Shown piece after piece: positions 17,391 through 27,336 of a stretch of DNA of 64,000 nucleotides (its first letter is position 1; each line of letters begins with the position of its first letter). The position numbers and the translations under genes are program-made. Origin of the DNA: an uncultured Collinsella sp. (lineage in GTDB: Bacteria > Actinomycetota > Coriobacteriia > Coriobacteriales > Coriobacteriaceae); assembly GCA_958353395.1 (NCBI GenBank), contig CATWSG010000009.1:4753-68752 (forward strand), written 5' to 3'. Under the pieces are notes generated by a model. The model was not told the DNA's origin, made no database searches, and saw only the letters and a program-made list of their open reading frames with translations.

Positions 17391-20300
17391 ATGGCATTCG
17401 TCCATCTGCACAATCACACTGTTTTCTCCATGCTCGACGGCGCAACCCGTATCCAGGATATGGTCAATCGTGCCGTAGAGCTGGGCATGCCCGCCGTCGC
17501 CATTACCGACCACGGCTACATGTATGGCGTGCCCGACCTGGCGCTGGCCTGCGACGCCGTCAACCACAACACGCCCGAGTACAAAACCTGGAGCCACGAC
17601 AAGGCCTTCCTGGAAAAGGACCGCCGCGACGAGCTGGTGGAGCCCGATCCCGAGGAAAACCCGCGCGAGCATGCCCAGTATGTGAAGGACATGGCCATGT
17701 GGGACGAGAAGGGCAACATCGACGAGCTCAAGCCGCCCCTGGTCATCAAGCCCATCTTTGGCTGCGAGGTCTACTTTACGCCGGACGAGACCCTTGCTCG
17801 CGACCACAAGCCCGAGCTCTACCACATGATCCTTCTGGCCAAGGACCAGGAGGGCTACGTCAACCTGATGCAGACGGTTTCCGAGGCCGCCGTGCAGGGC
17901 TTTTACTACAAGCCGCGCGTGACGCTCGACAACCTGCGCCGCCACGCCAAGGGCATGATCTGCACGAGCGCCTGCATCGCGGGCATCATCCCCAAGTACA
18001 TCGACCGCGGTGACATGGAGGGCGCCATCAAGTGGGCCGAGACCTTCCGTGACACCTTCGAGCCCGGCGACTTCTACATCGAGATCCAGGAACACGGCAT
18101 CACCACCGACAACGGCCTGACCGACGAGCAGATGGACCGCACGCTCATCGACATCGCCAAGCAGGTGGGCGTCAAGGTCATCGCCACCAACGACTTCCAC
18201 TACCTGCGTCGCGAGGACGCGCCCGTGCAGGACGTCATCATGTGCATTGGCATGAACGCCAAGGTCGACGACCCCAACCGCATGCGCATGACCGGCTCGG
18301 AGTTTTACATGAAGACCGAGGAGGAGATGCGGGCGATGTTCCCGTATTGCCCCGAGGCCTGCGACAACACGCTCGAGATCGCCGACAAGTGCTACGTTGA
18401 GCTGGACTGGGACTCCATCATCCTGCCGCGCTTCCCGTTGCTCGATCCCGGCGAGACGCACGAGAGCCAGTTCCGCCGCGAGTGCGAGAAGGGCCTGCGC
18501 CAGCACTATGGTGACGACTGGGCCACGCGCGAGATCGGCGGCGTCAACATCAAAGAGCGCTTTGAGTACGAATACAAAGTCATCTGCGACAAGGGATTTG
18601 CCGCCTACTTCTTGATCGTTGCCGAGTACGTGCAATGGGCCAAGGACAACGGCATCGGCGTCGGCCCCGGCCGTGGCTCGGCCGCCGGCGCTATCGTCGC
18701 CTACGCCATGAACATCACCGCGTTCGACCCGCTCGAGAACGGCCTGATGTTCGAGAGGTTCCTGTCCCCGCAGCGTACCGAGATGCCCGATATCGATATG
18801 GACTTCGACGATGAGCGGCGCCTCGAGGTCGTGGAGCACGTTCGCCAGCTCTATGGCCCCGAGAAGGTCACCCACGTCATTACCTACTCGACCATTAAGG
18901 CCAAGCAGGCCATCAACGACGCCGCGCGCGTCCTGGACTACCCGGTCTACATGGGCCAGCGCCTGTCCAAGATGGTCTCGAGCGACCCCAAGGTCAAGCT
19001 CAAGCAAGTGCTCGAAAAGCAACCCGGCAAAGAGGATCTGTTTAACCCCGACTTTGCCGAGGCCTATAAAAAGGATGACGACGCCCGCCGCATCATCGAC
19101 ACGGCGCTCTCGATCGAGGGCCTCACCCGTGGCGAGGGTGTGCACGCGTGCGCCGTTCTGATCTGCCGCGATCCCGTCAACGAGCATGTGCCCACCAAGC
19201 TCGATACCAAGGGCGGCGTCGAGATTACCCAGTACGAGGGCCATACCGTTGCCGACATGGGCCTGCTCAAGATGGACTTCCTGGGCCTGCGCACGCTGAC
19301 GGTTATCTCTAAGGCCAAGGCCAACATCAAAAAGAACTTCGGCATCGACATCAAAGAGGAAGAGATTCCCTTTGACGACCCCGAGATCTTTAAGCTCATG
19401 GGCTCCGGTCACACCGCCGGCGTCTTCCAGGTCGAGTCCGCCGGCATGACGGCCACGATCAAGAACATGAAGCCCACCGAGTACAAGCATGTCGTGGCAT
19501 TGATCGCCCTGTACCGCCCGGGCCCGCTGGGCGCCGGCATGGTCTCGTCCTACATCAACCGCATGAACGGCAAGGAACCGGCCGTCTCCTACGACGACCG
19601 TCTGGACGACATCCTGGGCGAAACCTACGGCACCATGGTCTACCAGGAGCAGGTTATGCTCATCTCCGTCGAGATGTGCGGCTTCTCCAAGGGCGAATCG
19701 GACTCGCGTATCCGTAAGCCCGTGGCTAAGAAAAAGATCAAGCTGCTCACGTCGACGGTGCTCCACTGGGAGGATGGCTCGGACGAGACCACCTACGACC
19801 ACTGGATGAACGGCGCCATCAAGAACAACTACACGCGCGAGGTCGCCCAGAAGATTTGGGACGATGTTCTTGAGTTCGCGTCCTACGCCTTTAACAAGTC
19901 GCACTCCGCCGGCTACGCCATCCTGGTTATGCAGACGGCGTGGCTCAAGGCGCACTATCCGCACGAGTACATGGCGGCCGTTCTGACGTCCTATACGGGC
20001 AAGACCGACAAGATCGTTCACTACGTCTCGGCGTGCCGCCACGACGGCATCCCCGTGCTGTCGCCAGATGTCAACGAGTCCGGTACCGAGTTCACGGCTA
20101 CCAAGGAGGGCGTGCGCTTTGGTCTGGCCGGCATCCGCGGCGTGGGCACCGGCGTGGCGCAGGCGATTATCGCCGAGCGCGAGGCGGGCGGTCCGTTTAA
20201 GACGCTGCACGACTTTGTCGAGCGCGTGGACTCGAGCCAGGCCAACCGCCGTGTGATCGAATCGCTCATCAAGGCAGGCGCCTTCGACTCCACGGGGTAT

Positions 20301-21194
20301 CCGCGTCGCCAGATGATGCACTTTGTGGATAAGAACAACCCTGAGAACATCATCGATGCCGCGGTAAAGCGCCAGAAGGATCGTGCGAGCGGCCAGACGT
20401 CGTTCTTCGACATGTTTGGCGACGTTGAGGGCTCGGGCTTTGAGGTGAGCGTGCCCGATCCGGACGGCCAGGAGTGGGACCGCCACCTTAAGCTGAGCCA
20501 GGAGAAGGAGGTTCTGGGCATCTATGTCTCGGACCACCCGCTGCGCCCGTTTGAGTATGCGCTAGCCAAGGCGCGCGACTTCTCGTTCTCGCAGATCGAT
20601 ACCGGCTACGAGGTGCAAAACCCCACGGGCGGTACCATCAACCAGGAGATTCCCGAGGGCAAGGCGCTGTGGTGGGCCGGTATGGTCTCGAGCGTGTCCA
20701 AGCGCGTAACCAAAAACGGCGACCCCATGGGTATTGTGCAGCTCGAGGACATGGAAGGCGAGGCCACGGTCGTGGTGTTCCCCAAGACCTACAAGGAGGC
20801 CGAGGGGTACCTGTACGGCGAGGTCGATCCCGAGACCGGCGCGCAGCTGTCCGATGCGTTTGTGCGCATTAAGGGCAAGCTCGAGCGCTCGGACCGCGGC
20901 GACCAGATCATCGCGCAGGAGATCGTGCCGCTGGAGCTCAACGAGGAGAACAACAAGCCCAAGGTGTTTGAGGTCATGGTGCCCAACAGCCGCTTTAGCC
21001 AGGGCAATATGGCGCGTCTTGCCACGGTGCTTACCGCCAACCCGGGCGGCGACCGCGTGGAGATCTTTATCGAGCAGGTGGACGGGCGTGTGCTGCGTGC
21101 CGAGGTGCCGGCCAAGGTCAACGCACGCTCGATTCCGCTGTTGGCAGAGGCAAAGGCCATCGTCGGCAACCAAGGCCGCGTGACGGTGATCTAG
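17391..21194 (+). CDS. dnaE: DNA polymerase III subunit alpha
   Basis: The 1267-residue replicative polymerase catalytic subunit. Domains in order: PHP (HLHNHTVFSMLDG at residue 4 onward, VAITDHGYM); palm with GPGRGSAAGA and the catalytic aspartates in PDIDMDFDDERR (about residues 466-477); fingers and thumb with AYFLIVAEYVQWA and HSAGYAILVMQTAWLKAHYPHE split across the domain; tandem HhH (FGLAGIRGVGTGV); and an OB fold (MGIVQLEDMEGEATVVVF, about residue 1110). A charged insertion of about 50 residues sits in the PHP domain before IFGCEVYF, which lengthens it beyond the E. coli protein. ATG 17391 follows GGAG at eight bases; the frame is open further upstream without a ribosome site. Confidence 0.97.
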   Translation: MAFVHLHNHTVFSMLDGATRIQDMVNRAVELGMPAVAITDHGYMYGVPDLALACDAVNHNTPEYKTWSHDKAFLEKDRRDELVEPDPEENPREHAQYVKDMAMWDEKGNIDELKPPLVIKPIFGCEVYFTPDETLARDHKPELYHMILLAKDQEGYVNLMQTVSEAAVQGFYYKPRVTLDNLRRHAKGMICTSACIAGIIPKYIDRGDMEGAIKWAETFRDTFEPGDFYIEIQEHGITTDNGLTDEQMDRTLIDIAKQVGVKVIATNDFHYLRREDAPVQDVIMCIGMNAKVDDPNRMRMTGSEFYMKTEEEMRAMFPYCPEACDNTLEIADKCYVELDWDSIILPRFPLLDPGETHESQFRRECEKGLRQHYGDDWATREIGGVNIKERFEYEYKVICDKGFAAYFLIVAEYVQWAKDNGIGVGPGRGSAAGAIVAYAMNITAFDPLENGLMFERFLSPQRTEMPDIDMDFDDERRLEVVEHVRQLYGPEKVTHVITYSTIKAKQAINDAARVLDYPVYMGQRLSKMVSSDPKVKLKQVLEKQPGKEDLFNPDFAEAYKKDDDARRIIDTALSIEGLTRGEGVHACAVLICRDPVNEHVPTKLDTKGGVEITQYEGHTVADMGLLKMDFLGLRTLTVISKAKANIKKNFGIDIKEEEIPFDDPEIFKLMGSGHTAGVFQVESAGMTATIKNMKPTEYKHVVALIALYRPGPLGAGMVSSYINRMNGKEPAVSYDDRLDDILGETYGTMVYQEQVMLISVEMCGFSKGESDSRIRKPVAKKKIKLLTSTVLHWEDGSDETTYDHWMNGAIKNNYTREVAQKIWDDVLEFASYAFNKSHSAGYAILVMQTAWLKAHYPHEYMAAVLTSYTGKTDKIVHYVSACRHDGIPVLSPDVNESGTEFTATKEGVRFGLAGIRGVGTGVAQAIIAEREAGGPFKTLHDFVERVDSSQANRRVIESLIKAGAFDSTGYPRRQMMHFVDKNNPENIIDAAVKRQKDRASGQTSFFDMFGDVEGSGFEVSVPDPDGQEWDRHLKLSQEKEVLGIYVSDHPLRPFEYALAKARDFSFSQIDTGYEVQNPTGGTINQEIPEGKALWWAGMVSSVSKRVTKNGDPMGIVQLEDMEGEATVVVFPKTYKEAEGYLYGEVDPETGAQLSDAFVRIKGKLERSDRGDQIIAQEIVPLELNEENNKPKVFEVMVPNSRFSQGNMARLATVLTANPGGDRVEIFIEQVDGRVLRAEVPAKVNARSIPLLAEAKAIVGNQGRVTVI

Positions 21195-21232
21195 GGACGG
21201 CGTTGCTGGTCCGCGCGAGATTGGAGGAAGTG

Positions 21233-24200
21233 ATGGCGCAGGGGACGTTTGCACAGGCGCTTCGTAAGGAGGCGGCGCTCAGCAGTACCTTTATGAAGGG
21301 GCGCTCGCTCATACTCAACGGCGCCGTGCTGTCGTTTGAGGACTCCGGCTCGCGCTTCTCCAAAAATGTGACTATTGAGGGCACGGTGCGCGGCTCGCGC
21401 GGCGACCTGTACAAGACGCACGTGGCGCTCGACATGGACGAGCACGAGGTGATCGACTACGACTGCGATTGCCCCGCCGCCTATCGTTACCCCGGTATGT
21501 GCAAGCACGCTATTGCCACGGCTCTGGCGTATTTGGATGCCAGCGGCGCCGAGCCCGTCGAAGGTTTGCGCACGCCGGTCCGCACGTTTACGGCGCAGCC
21601 GAAACAGCCCGCGCGCACCGCGCTCAAAGCGCCGGCCGTCAATCCCAACTTTCCCTTTCCGGCGCCCGTCCCCACGAGTCCCAGCCTCATGGCGGCGCTC
21701 TCCGATCTTTCGGACGCACGCATGGATGAGCTGGCGAGCATGCGCCGCAAGCTCGCTGGCAGTGTGGATCCCGATGCCCCCAAGGCGGTGTTGGAGCCCT
21801 CGTTGGTGCCGTACTACAATCCACTGTTTGCCGACCGCTTTAGCTGGGCGCTCGAGCTTCGCATTCGTTGTGGATCGGTCTCCTACGTGGTCAAGGATAT
21901 CGACGGCATGGCCGACGCCTATGTCCGAGGCGGCACCTTCTCGTACGGCAAGAAGCTCACGTTTGTCCATACGCCCGAAGCCTTCGAGGACGTGTCGACA
22001 AAGCTGCTCAACCTTGTTGTGACGACAGTTGCCTATCTCGATGACATCACAAGCTCGCGTTCGGCGTCGTACGACTTTGCCCGCAGCGGTTTTGTCGCCG
22101 AGCGTCAGTTGCCGCTGTCCGAGCATAGCATCGTATATGTGCTGGACCTGCTGCGTGGCCAGACCATCTCCTTTGAGCCCGCCTGGTCGCGGGGGACGAC
22201 GACGCATCGCACCTATGACGTGGCGGTTGAGATGCCTCCGGAAGGGGAGGACGAGGCTCTGTCTAAGCGCCCACCGCTCCTTGCCGCCAAAATCGCGCCG
22301 GCGGCTGGCGGCAGCTACGATCTACGCCTGCCGGCCGATGCATACTGCTTTGCTTCGGGCGACGTTGCCTATCTGGTCGACACCCGCCGTGCGCGCCGCG
22401 CCGATGTAGCGTTTGCCCAGCATGCGGCGCCGTTCCTATCGCGCTTACTGCCCTGTCGCACGCCGATCCATATCGCTGTCGACCAGGTGGGGGAGTTCTG
22501 TCGTATGGCGCTGCCCATTTTGCGCGACTACACCGACCTTACCGCGCCCGCCGTGCTCGACACCGTGGCGCCCGAGCCGAGCTTTGCCATGGCAATCGGT
22601 GTCGACGACGGGCTCGTGACCTGCAAGATTACGGTTTCCTACGGCGACTGGTCGGCAGATCTCTTTAGCCTGGGTGCTCCGGGAAGCCCCTTCGAAGAAC
22701 AGCGCCCGGGCGTGCCGCCGCGCGACGAGATAGCAGAGTTTCGCGTTATGGACACGGCGGCCCTGTATTTCGACTTTTACGAGGGCGGCCTGGCGTTTGA
22801 GGAGCGCGACGACGAGAGCCTGTTCTGCTTGCTGACCGAGGGCCTGTCTGCCCTGTCCGAGCTGGGCGAGGTCATGCTCAGCGACCGCCTACGCCAGATC
22901 TCGGTGCGCCCTGCGCCCAAGCTTTCGGTGCGTGCCACCGTCAAGAGCAACCTGCTCGATGTTGAACTGGGCGCGAGCGGTCTTTCGGCGGCAGATCTTG
23001 CCATCTACCTCGACTCCTACAAGCGCCATCAAACGTTTGCGCGCCTTACGTCCGGCGACATCATTCGCCTGGACGAGGGCGCTCGAGCCGCGTTTGGCCT
23101 CGCCGAGGACCTGGGCGTCGATGCCGTCGACCTGCTCGACGGCGTGTCGCTTTCCGCATCGAGCACCCTGTTCGTCGATAGCATGCTCGCGCGCACGCCC
23201 GCGCTCGAGGCCGATCGTGACGCCGCGTTCCGCCGTACCGTCGAGCGTCTGGACACGCTCGGCAAGATGGACTTTACGGTGCCGGCATCGCTCAAGGCAA
23301 CGATGCGCGGCTACCAGGTCGACGGCTACCAGTGGCTTGGCTCGCTCGAACACCTGGGCCTTGGCGGCATCTTGGCCGACGATATGGGCCTGGGCAAAAC
23401 GCTCCAGATGATCGCGCATATCCTGGCGCGCGTGGAGGCGGGGGACACTAAACCCACGCTTGTGGTGTGTCCCGCGTCGCTTGTGTACAACTGGACCGCC
23501 GAGCTGGAGCGCTTCGCCCCGTCGCTCGATGTGTGCGCCATTGTGGGCGCCAAGGCGCAGCGCCGCGTGCAGATCGCCGGCGTGGCCGAGCATAACGTGG
23601 TCGTGACGTCGTATGACCTTATGCGGCGCGATATCGACGAGTACGTCGAGCAGGACTTTGCCCGCGTGGTGCTCGATGAGGCCCAGTACATTAAAAACCC
23701 GCTCACCCAGGTGGCGCGCGCCGCAAAGCGCCTGCCTGCCGGCGTGCGCTTTGCCCTGACGGGCACGCCCATCGAAAACCGCCTATCCGAGCTCTGGAGC
23801 ATCTTCGACTTTTTGATGCCGGGCTTACTTGGCACGCGCGAGTCGTTTGCCAAGCGCTTCGAAAGCCCAGTCGAGCACGCCGAGGGCGACAGCGCCGCCC
23901 GCCTGCAGGCGCTCGTGTCGCCGTTTGTGCTGCGCCGCGTCAAGGAAGACGTGGTGGCAGACCTGCCCGAGAAGATCGAGGACACTGTCATGGCGCAGCT
24001 TGCCGGCGAGCAGCGCAAGCTTTACCTGGCAAACCAGGACCGCATCGCCCAGCAGGTGCAGCACCGCGAGGCATCCGAGTTTAAGAAAGACAAGCTCAAG
24101 GTGCTTGCCGAGCTCACCAAGTTGCGCCAGATCTGCTGCGACCCGCGTCTGCACTACGAGGATTACAAGGCGGGGAGCGCCAAACTCGATACGTGCATGG

Positions 24201-24697
24201 AGCTCGTGCACGGCGCACTCGACGGCGGACATCGCATCCTGTTGTTCAGCCAGTTTACGGGTATGCTCGATATTATCGGTAAGCGCCTGGCCAAGGAGGA
24301 CATCGCCTTCCTTAAGCTCACGGGCGCTTCGTCTAAGGAGAGCCGCGCCAAGATGGTCGCGCAGTTCCAAGCGGGCGAGGTTCCGGTCTTTTTGATTTCG
24401 CTCAAGGCGGGCGGCGTGGGCCTTAACCTGACGGCTGCCGACGTGGTCATCCACTACGACCCGTGGTGGAACGTGGCGGCGCAGGACCAAGCAACTGATC
24501 GTGCACACCGTATTGGTCAGCAACATACCGTGACCGTGTACAAGCTCATCGCCAAGGACACGATCGAGGAACGCATTATGCAGATGCAGGAGTCCAAACG
24601 CGACCTGGTCAACAGCGTGCTCGGCGGCGACGGCATCTCGTCGGCGCTGTTTACCCGCGAAGATGTTCTGGCGCTGCTGGGCGGCGACGGTCGCTAG
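21233..24697 (+). CDS. SNF2-family helicase with SWIM zinc finger
   Basis: A 1154-residue DEAD/H-box translocase of the Swi2/Snf2 (RapA-like) group. An N-terminal SWIM zinc finger, CDCPAAYRYPGMCKHA (about residues 80-96, CxCx(n)CxH), is followed by a long SNF2-associated region. The ATPase starts at ADDMGLGKTLQM (about residue 715), with DEAQ in VVLDEAQYIKNP. The second RecA lobe contains LLFSQFTGMLDI, LKAGGVGLNLTAADVVI and QATDRAHRIGQ. ATG 21233 follows GGAGG at 21223-21227. It lies 38 bp after dnaE and is probably co-transcribed. Chromatin is absent in bacteria; related proteins displace RNA polymerase or other bound proteins, and the role here is unknown. Confidence 0.9.
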   Translation: MAQGTFAQALRKEAALSSTFMKGRSLILNGAVLSFEDSGSRFSKNVTIEGTVRGSRGDLYKTHVALDMDEHEVIDYDCDCPAAYRYPGMCKHAIATALAYLDASGAEPVEGLRTPVRTFTAQPKQPARTALKAPAVNPNFPFPAPVPTSPSLMAALSDLSDARMDELASMRRKLAGSVDPDAPKAVLEPSLVPYYNPLFADRFSWALELRIRCGSVSYVVKDIDGMADAYVRGGTFSYGKKLTFVHTPEAFEDVSTKLLNLVVTTVAYLDDITSSRSASYDFARSGFVAERQLPLSEHSIVYVLDLLRGQTISFEPAWSRGTTTHRTYDVAVEMPPEGEDEALSKRPPLLAAKIAPAAGGSYDLRLPADAYCFASGDVAYLVDTRRARRADVAFAQHAAPFLSRLLPCRTPIHIAVDQVGEFCRMALPILRDYTDLTAPAVLDTVAPEPSFAMAIGVDDGLVTCKITVSYGDWSADLFSLGAPGSPFEEQRPGVPPRDEIAEFRVMDTAALYFDFYEGGLAFEERDDESLFCLLTEGLSALSELGEVMLSDRLRQISVRPAPKLSVRATVKSNLLDVELGASGLSAADLAIYLDSYKRHQTFARLTSGDIIRLDEGARAAFGLAEDLGVDAVDLLDGVSLSASSTLFVDSMLARTPALEADRDAAFRRTVERLDTLGKMDFTVPASLKATMRGYQVDGYQWLGSLEHLGLGGILADDMGLGKTLQMIAHILARVEAGDTKPTLVVCPASLVYNWTAELERFAPSLDVCAIVGAKAQRRVQIAGVAEHNVVVTSYDLMRRDIDEYVEQDFARVVLDEAQYIKNPLTQVARAAKRLPAGVRFALTGTPIENRLSELWSIFDFLMPGLLGTRESFAKRFESPVEHAEGDSAARLQALVSPFVLRRVKEDVVADLPEKIEDTVMAQLAGEQRKLYLANQDRIAQQVQHREASEFKKDKLKVLAELTKLRQICCDPRLHYEDYKAGSAKLDTCMELVHGALDGGHRILLFSQFTGMLDIIGKRLAKEDIAFLKLTGASSKESRAKMVAQFQAGEVPVFLISLKAGGVGLNLTAADVVIHYDPWWNVAAQDQATDRAHRIGQQHTVTVYKLIAKDTIEERIMQMQESKRDLVNSVLGGDGISSALFTREDVLALLGGDGR

Positions 24698-24862
24698 CCG
24701 CGCGCGGGGTGGGACTGCTGGAGTGGGCAGGACGGTCGACGCATTTTGGCCCGACCGCTTGCCTGATCCGTTATGTGTTCATTTGCAATGCCGTGGATGG
24801 TTTGTCTGCCTTTGGGCATAAGAACCATCAAGAACATTGGCACATCAGCAAAGGAGAACATC

Positions 24863-25225
24863 ATGGCGAAATTCTTTAAGGACCCCGACGGTAAGCTCAT
24901 TGCCGCCCTTGGCGACGACGTTGCGACCCCTGCCGGTTGCACGGAACTGACCGCAAACACTGAGGACGCGGCGCACGAGAAGCACGTGCCTGTTGTCGAG
25001 ACCGAGCGTGACGGTCACGTGATTCGCGCCCGCGTTGGTTCGGTCGAGCACCCCAGCCTGCCCGAGCACTACATTGAGTGGATCGCCCTTGAGGCCGAGG
25101 GCCGCTTGGAGGTCCATTACCTTGAGCCCGGCATGAAACCCGCGACGTTTTTCGCGGGCGGCTCCAAGACCGGTACCGTCTATGCCTACTGCAACCTGCA
25201 CGGGCTGTGGTCCGCGACATTCTAG
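24863..25225 (+). CDS. Superoxide reductase (neelaredoxin/desulfoferrodoxin family)
   Basis: A 120-residue non-haem iron enzyme that reduces superoxide to peroxide. Center II ligands are all present: E39-K40-H41 (EKHVPVV), H63 (VEHPS), H69 (EHYIEWI), C110 and H113 (YCNLHGLW). The N-terminal 30 residues look like a shrunken desulforedoxin domain (KFFKDPDGKL ... AGCTEL) in which the four iron-binding cysteines are reduced to C26, so center I cannot form. This makes it a one-iron enzyme derived from a two-iron ancestor. ATG 24863 follows AAGGAG at six bases. It is monocistronic, with a terminator-like hairpin downstream, and typical of anaerobes exposed to air. Confidence 0.88.
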   Translation: MAKFFKDPDGKLIAALGDDVATPAGCTELTANTEDAAHEKHVPVVETERDGHVIRARVGSVEHPSLPEHYIEWIALEAEGRLEVHYLEPGMKPATFFAGGSKTGTVYAYCNLHGLWSATF

Positions 25226-25271
25226 GAGCGCGCCCCCGCTCGGGGTATCATAGCTAGCATATGCACATGCA

Positions 25272-25304
25272 AGCGCCGACTGCATTATGCGGCCGGCGCT
25301 TTTA
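25272..25304 (+). terminator. Terminator-like hairpin after superoxide reductase
   Basis: AGCGCCG (25272-25278) pairs with CGGCGCT (25294-25300), with additional GCA/TGC pairing inside, followed by TTT. The T-tract is short. Confidence 0.55.
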
Positions 25305-25342
25305 CTACGATTTCGATGGTTTACGACGGAAAGGGCTGGGCC

Positions 25343-27328
25343 ATGAAGCTCGCGCTTGCACAGATCGATATGCGCCTGGGTGATATTGAGGGCATTTGCG
25401 GCCGCATCGAGGACCAGGCTCGTCTGGCCCACGAGCGCGGGGCGCGCGTGCTGTGCGTTCCGGCTCCGCTCTTTATGGGCGCCATGCCCGGTGGCCTGGT
25501 GGGCGCTGCCGACTTTGAGCACGACATGCTTGCCGGCTTGACCGGTGTCGCCGAGCGTATCCAAGAGCTTGACATGATCTGCATCGTGCCCGCGGCGGTT
25601 TCGTTTGAGGGCCAGCCGCTGCTCGACTACATGATGCTCAAGGACGGTCATGTGGTGCCGGCGCGTTCGAGCATTGCCCTGCAGCGTGGCGAGAACAACG
25701 ACACGCGTTGGGCGCCGCCGGTGTTCGACGTGGACGGCGTGCGCATCGCCGTGATTTTTGACTTGGACCGCGAACTCGAGATGTTGCCGACCGGTGTTGA
25801 CCTCATTGCGTATTTCCAATTCAACGCGTTTGACATGACCGACCGTGAGACTGCCGCCATTGCCGCCGTTCGCAGCGGCGCCTACCGCAAGATCGCATCC
25901 AAGCGCAGCGTGTGGTTTGCCTGCATGGCGCCGGTCGGTGCCTTTGACGAGTCGGTGTATACCGGCGGTTCGTTTGTGCTCGACGACTGCGGTCGCGTGG
26001 TGGCCCAGGCGCCGTGTTTTGAGGAGAGTCTGCTGGTTCAGGAGATTCAGCGCGGCGTGATGCTCGATGCCCTGGAAGATCACGAACTGCCCGAGTTCCG
26101 TTCCGAAGAGTGGCTGTGGCAGGCGCTGGTGTTCGCCGTGCGCGATAACGCCCGAGCTCACGGCGCTTCGCGTGCTGTGGTGGCACTCGAGGGTGACTTG
26201 CCGTCGTCCCTGCTGGCGGCGCTGGCCGTCGACGCTCTGGGCCCGCGCAATGTGATTGGCCTGGTGCTGGGGCGCAACCGTATCTTTACGCCGGCGCAGG
26301 AAGAGGCCGAGGCTGCCCGCTGTGCCGCCGTCCGCGCCATTGCCGAGCGCCTGCACATTCGCACTGTCGAGCGCGATGCACCGGATGCGGCGCGTGTGCT
26401 CGATCGCGACGTGTCGGCGGGCGATGCCGAGCGCCTACGCTCGCGCACGCTGGGTCTCATGCTGGAGGACACGGCGCTCGAGCTGGGTGCGATGACGCTG
26501 AGCCCGCTGTCCAAAACCGAGTATGCGCTGGCGGCGCCGGCGCTTTGCGGCGGCTACCAGGGCGACTTTGCGCCCTTTGGCGATGTGTACCTGTCGACGC
26601 TTGAGTTTGTGGCGCGTGTGCGCAACCGCACGTCTGCCGTGGTGCCCCAAGAGCTCGTGACGCTCAACGCAGTGGAAGATTGTATGGAGCGCGTGCTGGC
26701 GCAGGCGCTCTCGACGCTCGACGGCCCGGTTGATATGCTCGACCGCGCGGCACAGCTGCTCGGCGGGCTTGAGCCGGGTGAGGTCGATGGCGCGCTCGAG
26801 GCGCACGTGGACCGCAATCGATCTTTCGACGACATCCCAATGGCCGCCGGCAAGCCTGAGGCTTGCTCGCTGCTGCTGATGCTCGTGCGCCAGGGCGAGG
26901 CTGCCCGCCGCATGTTGCCGATGGCGCCGATCGTCTCGGCCCGTTCGTTTGCCGAGCGTGCCTGGCCGTACATGCTCGCGTGGTCCGACCTGGGGCTGAG
27001 CGGCAAGGAGCGCATGACGGTCGATTCGCTGGCTCGCGCCGAGGTGCGTCGTTTTGCCGACGAGGATACGAGCGAGCGCGTGCGAAACGAGATGATGGGC
27101 GTGCTGGGCGAGCTGCTGGGTATTTCGCCCGAGCAAATGGAGGAGTTGCGCTCCGAGGACGGTCAACGTCGTTTGCACGAGGGAATGAAAAAGTTCGAGG
27201 GCGAGGTTCAGGACGCCATCGATAAGATGATGGGCGGCCAGGGTGGCCCGCAGGGTGGGCCCCAGGGTGGCCCGATGCCGCATCCGCCGGTTGATCCCCG
27301 ACAATTTCCGTTCTTCTCTCAGAACTAG
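25343..27328 (+). CDS. NAD synthetase-like pseudoenzyme (CN-hydrolase + NAD synthase fold, catalytic residues lost)
   Basis: A 661-residue protein with the two-domain outline of glutamine-dependent NAD synthetase. The nitrilase-like half (residues 1-235) keeps the frame (MKLALAQIDMRLGDIEG, YTGGSFVLDDCGRVVAQ) but the Glu-Lys-Cys triad is gone: VPAPLF replaces the usual FPEL, no lysine is in the LPNY region, and VIFDLD replaces ICED. The synthetase half (240-440) keeps LAALAVDALGPRNVIG and GGYQGDFAPFGDVY but its SGGxDSS loop reads LEGDLPSS (residues 282-289). The last 220 residues are helical and unrecognised, ending in a Gly-Pro-Gln repeat. ATG 25343 follows GGAAAGG. The frame is intact, so it is kept by selection, perhaps as a regulator or binding protein. 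Confidence 0.75.
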   Translation: MKLALAQIDMRLGDIEGICGRIEDQARLAHERGARVLCVPAPLFMGAMPGGLVGAADFEHDMLAGLTGVAERIQELDMICIVPAAVSFEGQPLLDYMMLKDGHVVPARSSIALQRGENNDTRWAPPVFDVDGVRIAVIFDLDRELEMLPTGVDLIAYFQFNAFDMTDRETAAIAAVRSGAYRKIASKRSVWFACMAPVGAFDESVYTGGSFVLDDCGRVVAQAPCFEESLLVQEIQRGVMLDALEDHELPEFRSEEWLWQALVFAVRDNARAHGASRAVVALEGDLPSSLLAALAVDALGPRNVIGLVLGRNRIFTPAQEEAEAARCAAVRAIAERLHIRTVERDAPDAARVLDRDVSAGDAERLRSRTLGLMLEDTALELGAMTLSPLSKTEYALAAPALCGGYQGDFAPFGDVYLSTLEFVARVRNRTSAVVPQELVTLNAVEDCMERVLAQALSTLDGPVDMLDRAAQLLGGLEPGEVDGALEAHVDRNRSFDDIPMAAGKPEACSLLLMLVRQGEAARRMLPMAPIVSARSFAERAWPYMLAWSDLGLSGKERMTVDSLARAEVRRFADEDTSERVRNEMMGVLGELLGISPEQMEELRSEDGQRRLHEGMKKFEGEVQDAIDKMMGGQGGPQGGPQGGPMPHPPVDPRQFPFFSQN

Positions 27329-27336
27329 GTCGCTGC

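Noticed and set aside
17364..20537. A 1057-codon open frame on the strand opposite dnaE
   Set aside because: It is a mirror of the high-GC third positions of dnaE; there is no ribosome site and the translated product is His/Val/Gly/Leu-rich without any domain.
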